Assembly: GCA_014729315.1 (NCBI GenBank)
Contig: WJKD01000510.1
Coordinates: forward strand, 1-5,670
From: Promethearchaeota archaeon
GTDB lineage: Archaea; Asgardarchaeota; Lokiarchaeia; Sigynarchaeales; SOKP01
Direction: 5' to 3'
Length of the DNA: 5,670 nucleotides
Within the stretch, counting starts at the first letter, position 1; every line of letters starts with the position of its first letter. Both the position numbers and the translations under genes were made by a program. The notes beneath the pieces were generated by a model. It did no database searches. It had not been told where the DNA came from and saw nothing but the letters and a program-made list of their open reading frames with translations. Shown here piece by piece: positions 4,984 through 5,670 of the stretch.

Positions 4984-5670
4984 ATGGAAACTCAAAATAA
5001 AGTGGAACTTGAAACACAAATTGAAAATGTAATAGTTTATCAAAACGGAGTACAAATAAATGAGAAAGGAAGCGTTTCTCTTAAAAACGGTGAATATAAT
5101 TTGATGATCACCGATTTACCAGAAAGCTTAGACGAAGAGAGCGTAAGAGTCAAGGGAATTGGAAACGGAAGAATCGTTAACATCGTTGTGGACTTTAATT
5201 CAAGGAAGAAATACCGAACGGAAGAGCATCAAAAGTTAAACGAACAGAAAGAAAAACTCGAAGAAAATATAAAACTTAAAGAGAAAAAAATAGAGCGCTC
5301 AAGAGAACAAGTAGATAGATACAAAAACGCTGAAGAAACTTTTTACACGCTCTGGGCTAAAGCATTTGCTGTAGATGAAGTGAATTTAGAAAACTTTTCT
5401 ATATTTAGCGAAAAAATAGATCAAACTATCGATAAAAAATTAGACGAGATTCACGGCCTTGAGGAAGAGATAAAAAATTTAAGATCCGACTTACAAGTAG
5501 TTCTAAATAAAATCAATAATCTCGGACCTATTGAAGAAATACAAAATTTCTACGAGATTATGGTGAACTTACAAGTCGCAAAAGAAGGAGAATTTAAACT
5601 GGAAATCCGATACAATATGGTCGATGCCTATTGGATTCCATTTTACGATGCTTCGCTTACTGAAAGCGAA
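4984..5670 (+). CDS. DUF4140/DUF4139 (MuiA-like) protein, N-terminal part
   Basis: The frame opens at ATG 4984 and runs to the window edge, giving 229 residues without a stop; family members are usually over 450 residues, so about half is missing. Residues 13-70 match the DUF4140 pattern: IENVIVYQNGVQINEKG, then a LKNGEYNLMITDLPESLDEESVRVKGIG stretch of beta strands. Two coiled-coil segments follow, about 79-117 and 140-183, rich in Lys and Glu with regular hydrophobic spacing. At 204-225 the start of DUF4139 appears, with the hallmark YNMVDAYWIPFYDAS. Bacterial relatives have been called mucoidy inhibitor MuiA-like, but the molecular role is unknown. Unlike many bacterial members there is no signal peptide, so it should be cytosolic. 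It is divergent from the 93-aa/7TM operon across a 518-nt gap and seems to have its own promoter. The ATG is preferred because it lies just before the first conserved strand and behind a well-placed TATA box. Confidence 0.85.
   Translation, partial: METQNKVELETQIENVIVYQNGVQINEKGSVSLKNGEYNLMITDLPESLDEESVRVKGIGNGRIVNIVVDFNSRKKYRTEEHQKLNEQKEKLEENIKLKEKKIERSREQVDRYKNAEETFYTLWAKAFAVDEVNLENFSIFSEKIDQTIDKKLDEIHGLEEEIKNLRSDLQVVLNKINNLGPIEEIQNFYEIMVNLQVAKEGEFKLEIRYNMVDAYWIPFYDASLTESE

Noticed and set aside
1..5670. CRISPR array, insertion sequence or phage genes
   Set aside because: No regularly spaced repeats, transposase motifs or terminal inverted repeats were seen; the genes look chromosomal.

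Overview
The window is AT-rich (about one third G+C by eye) and reads as archaeal chromosome. The signs are TATA-type promoter elements close to start codons (short or absent leaders), one textbook archaeal/bacterial Shine-Dalgarno for an internal operon gene, oligo-T tracts at gene ends and a protein mix (DUF169, MrfA/YprA-type helicase, DUF4140/DUF4139, a free-standing 7TM protein) often seen in archaea. The style, especially the 93-residue protein paired with a 7TM protein, reminds me of Asgard archaea of the Lokiarchaeia kind. That placement is an impression from memory and could not be checked here.

Layout: (1) 1-763, minus strand, a DUF169 protein whose C-terminus runs off the left edge. 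(2) 764-937, a short divergent promoter region with a 7-bp dyad. (3) 938-3250, plus strand, a complete 770-residue superfamily 2 helicase with a C-terminal DUF1998 zinc-binding domain (MrfA/YprA/Hrq1 group), probably acting in DNA repair. (4) 3251-3395, a convergent intergenic region with a separate terminator signal for each strand. (5) 4465 to 3396, minus strand, a two-gene operon: a 93-residue soluble protein of no recognised family, followed with a 4-base overlap by a 7TM membrane protein. (6) 4466-4983, a long gene-free divergent region. (7) 4984-5670, plus strand, the N-terminal part of a DUF4140/DUF4139 (MuiA-like) protein cut by the right edge.

The most interesting point is the two-gene operon. 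The 7TM reading frame has no ATG, GTG or TTG upstream of a TTG that lies inside its first membrane helix. It does have an in-frame ATA exactly 7 nt after a perfect GGAGGTG, overlapping the upstream stop as ATAG. Starting there restores a complete first helix and a consistent N-out/C-in seven-helix topology, so this looks like a non-canonical ATA start coupled to termination of the upstream gene. The 93-residue protein and the 7TM protein may form a small membrane sensing or signalling module; that function is inference. The other genes appear to be unrelated single transcription units.
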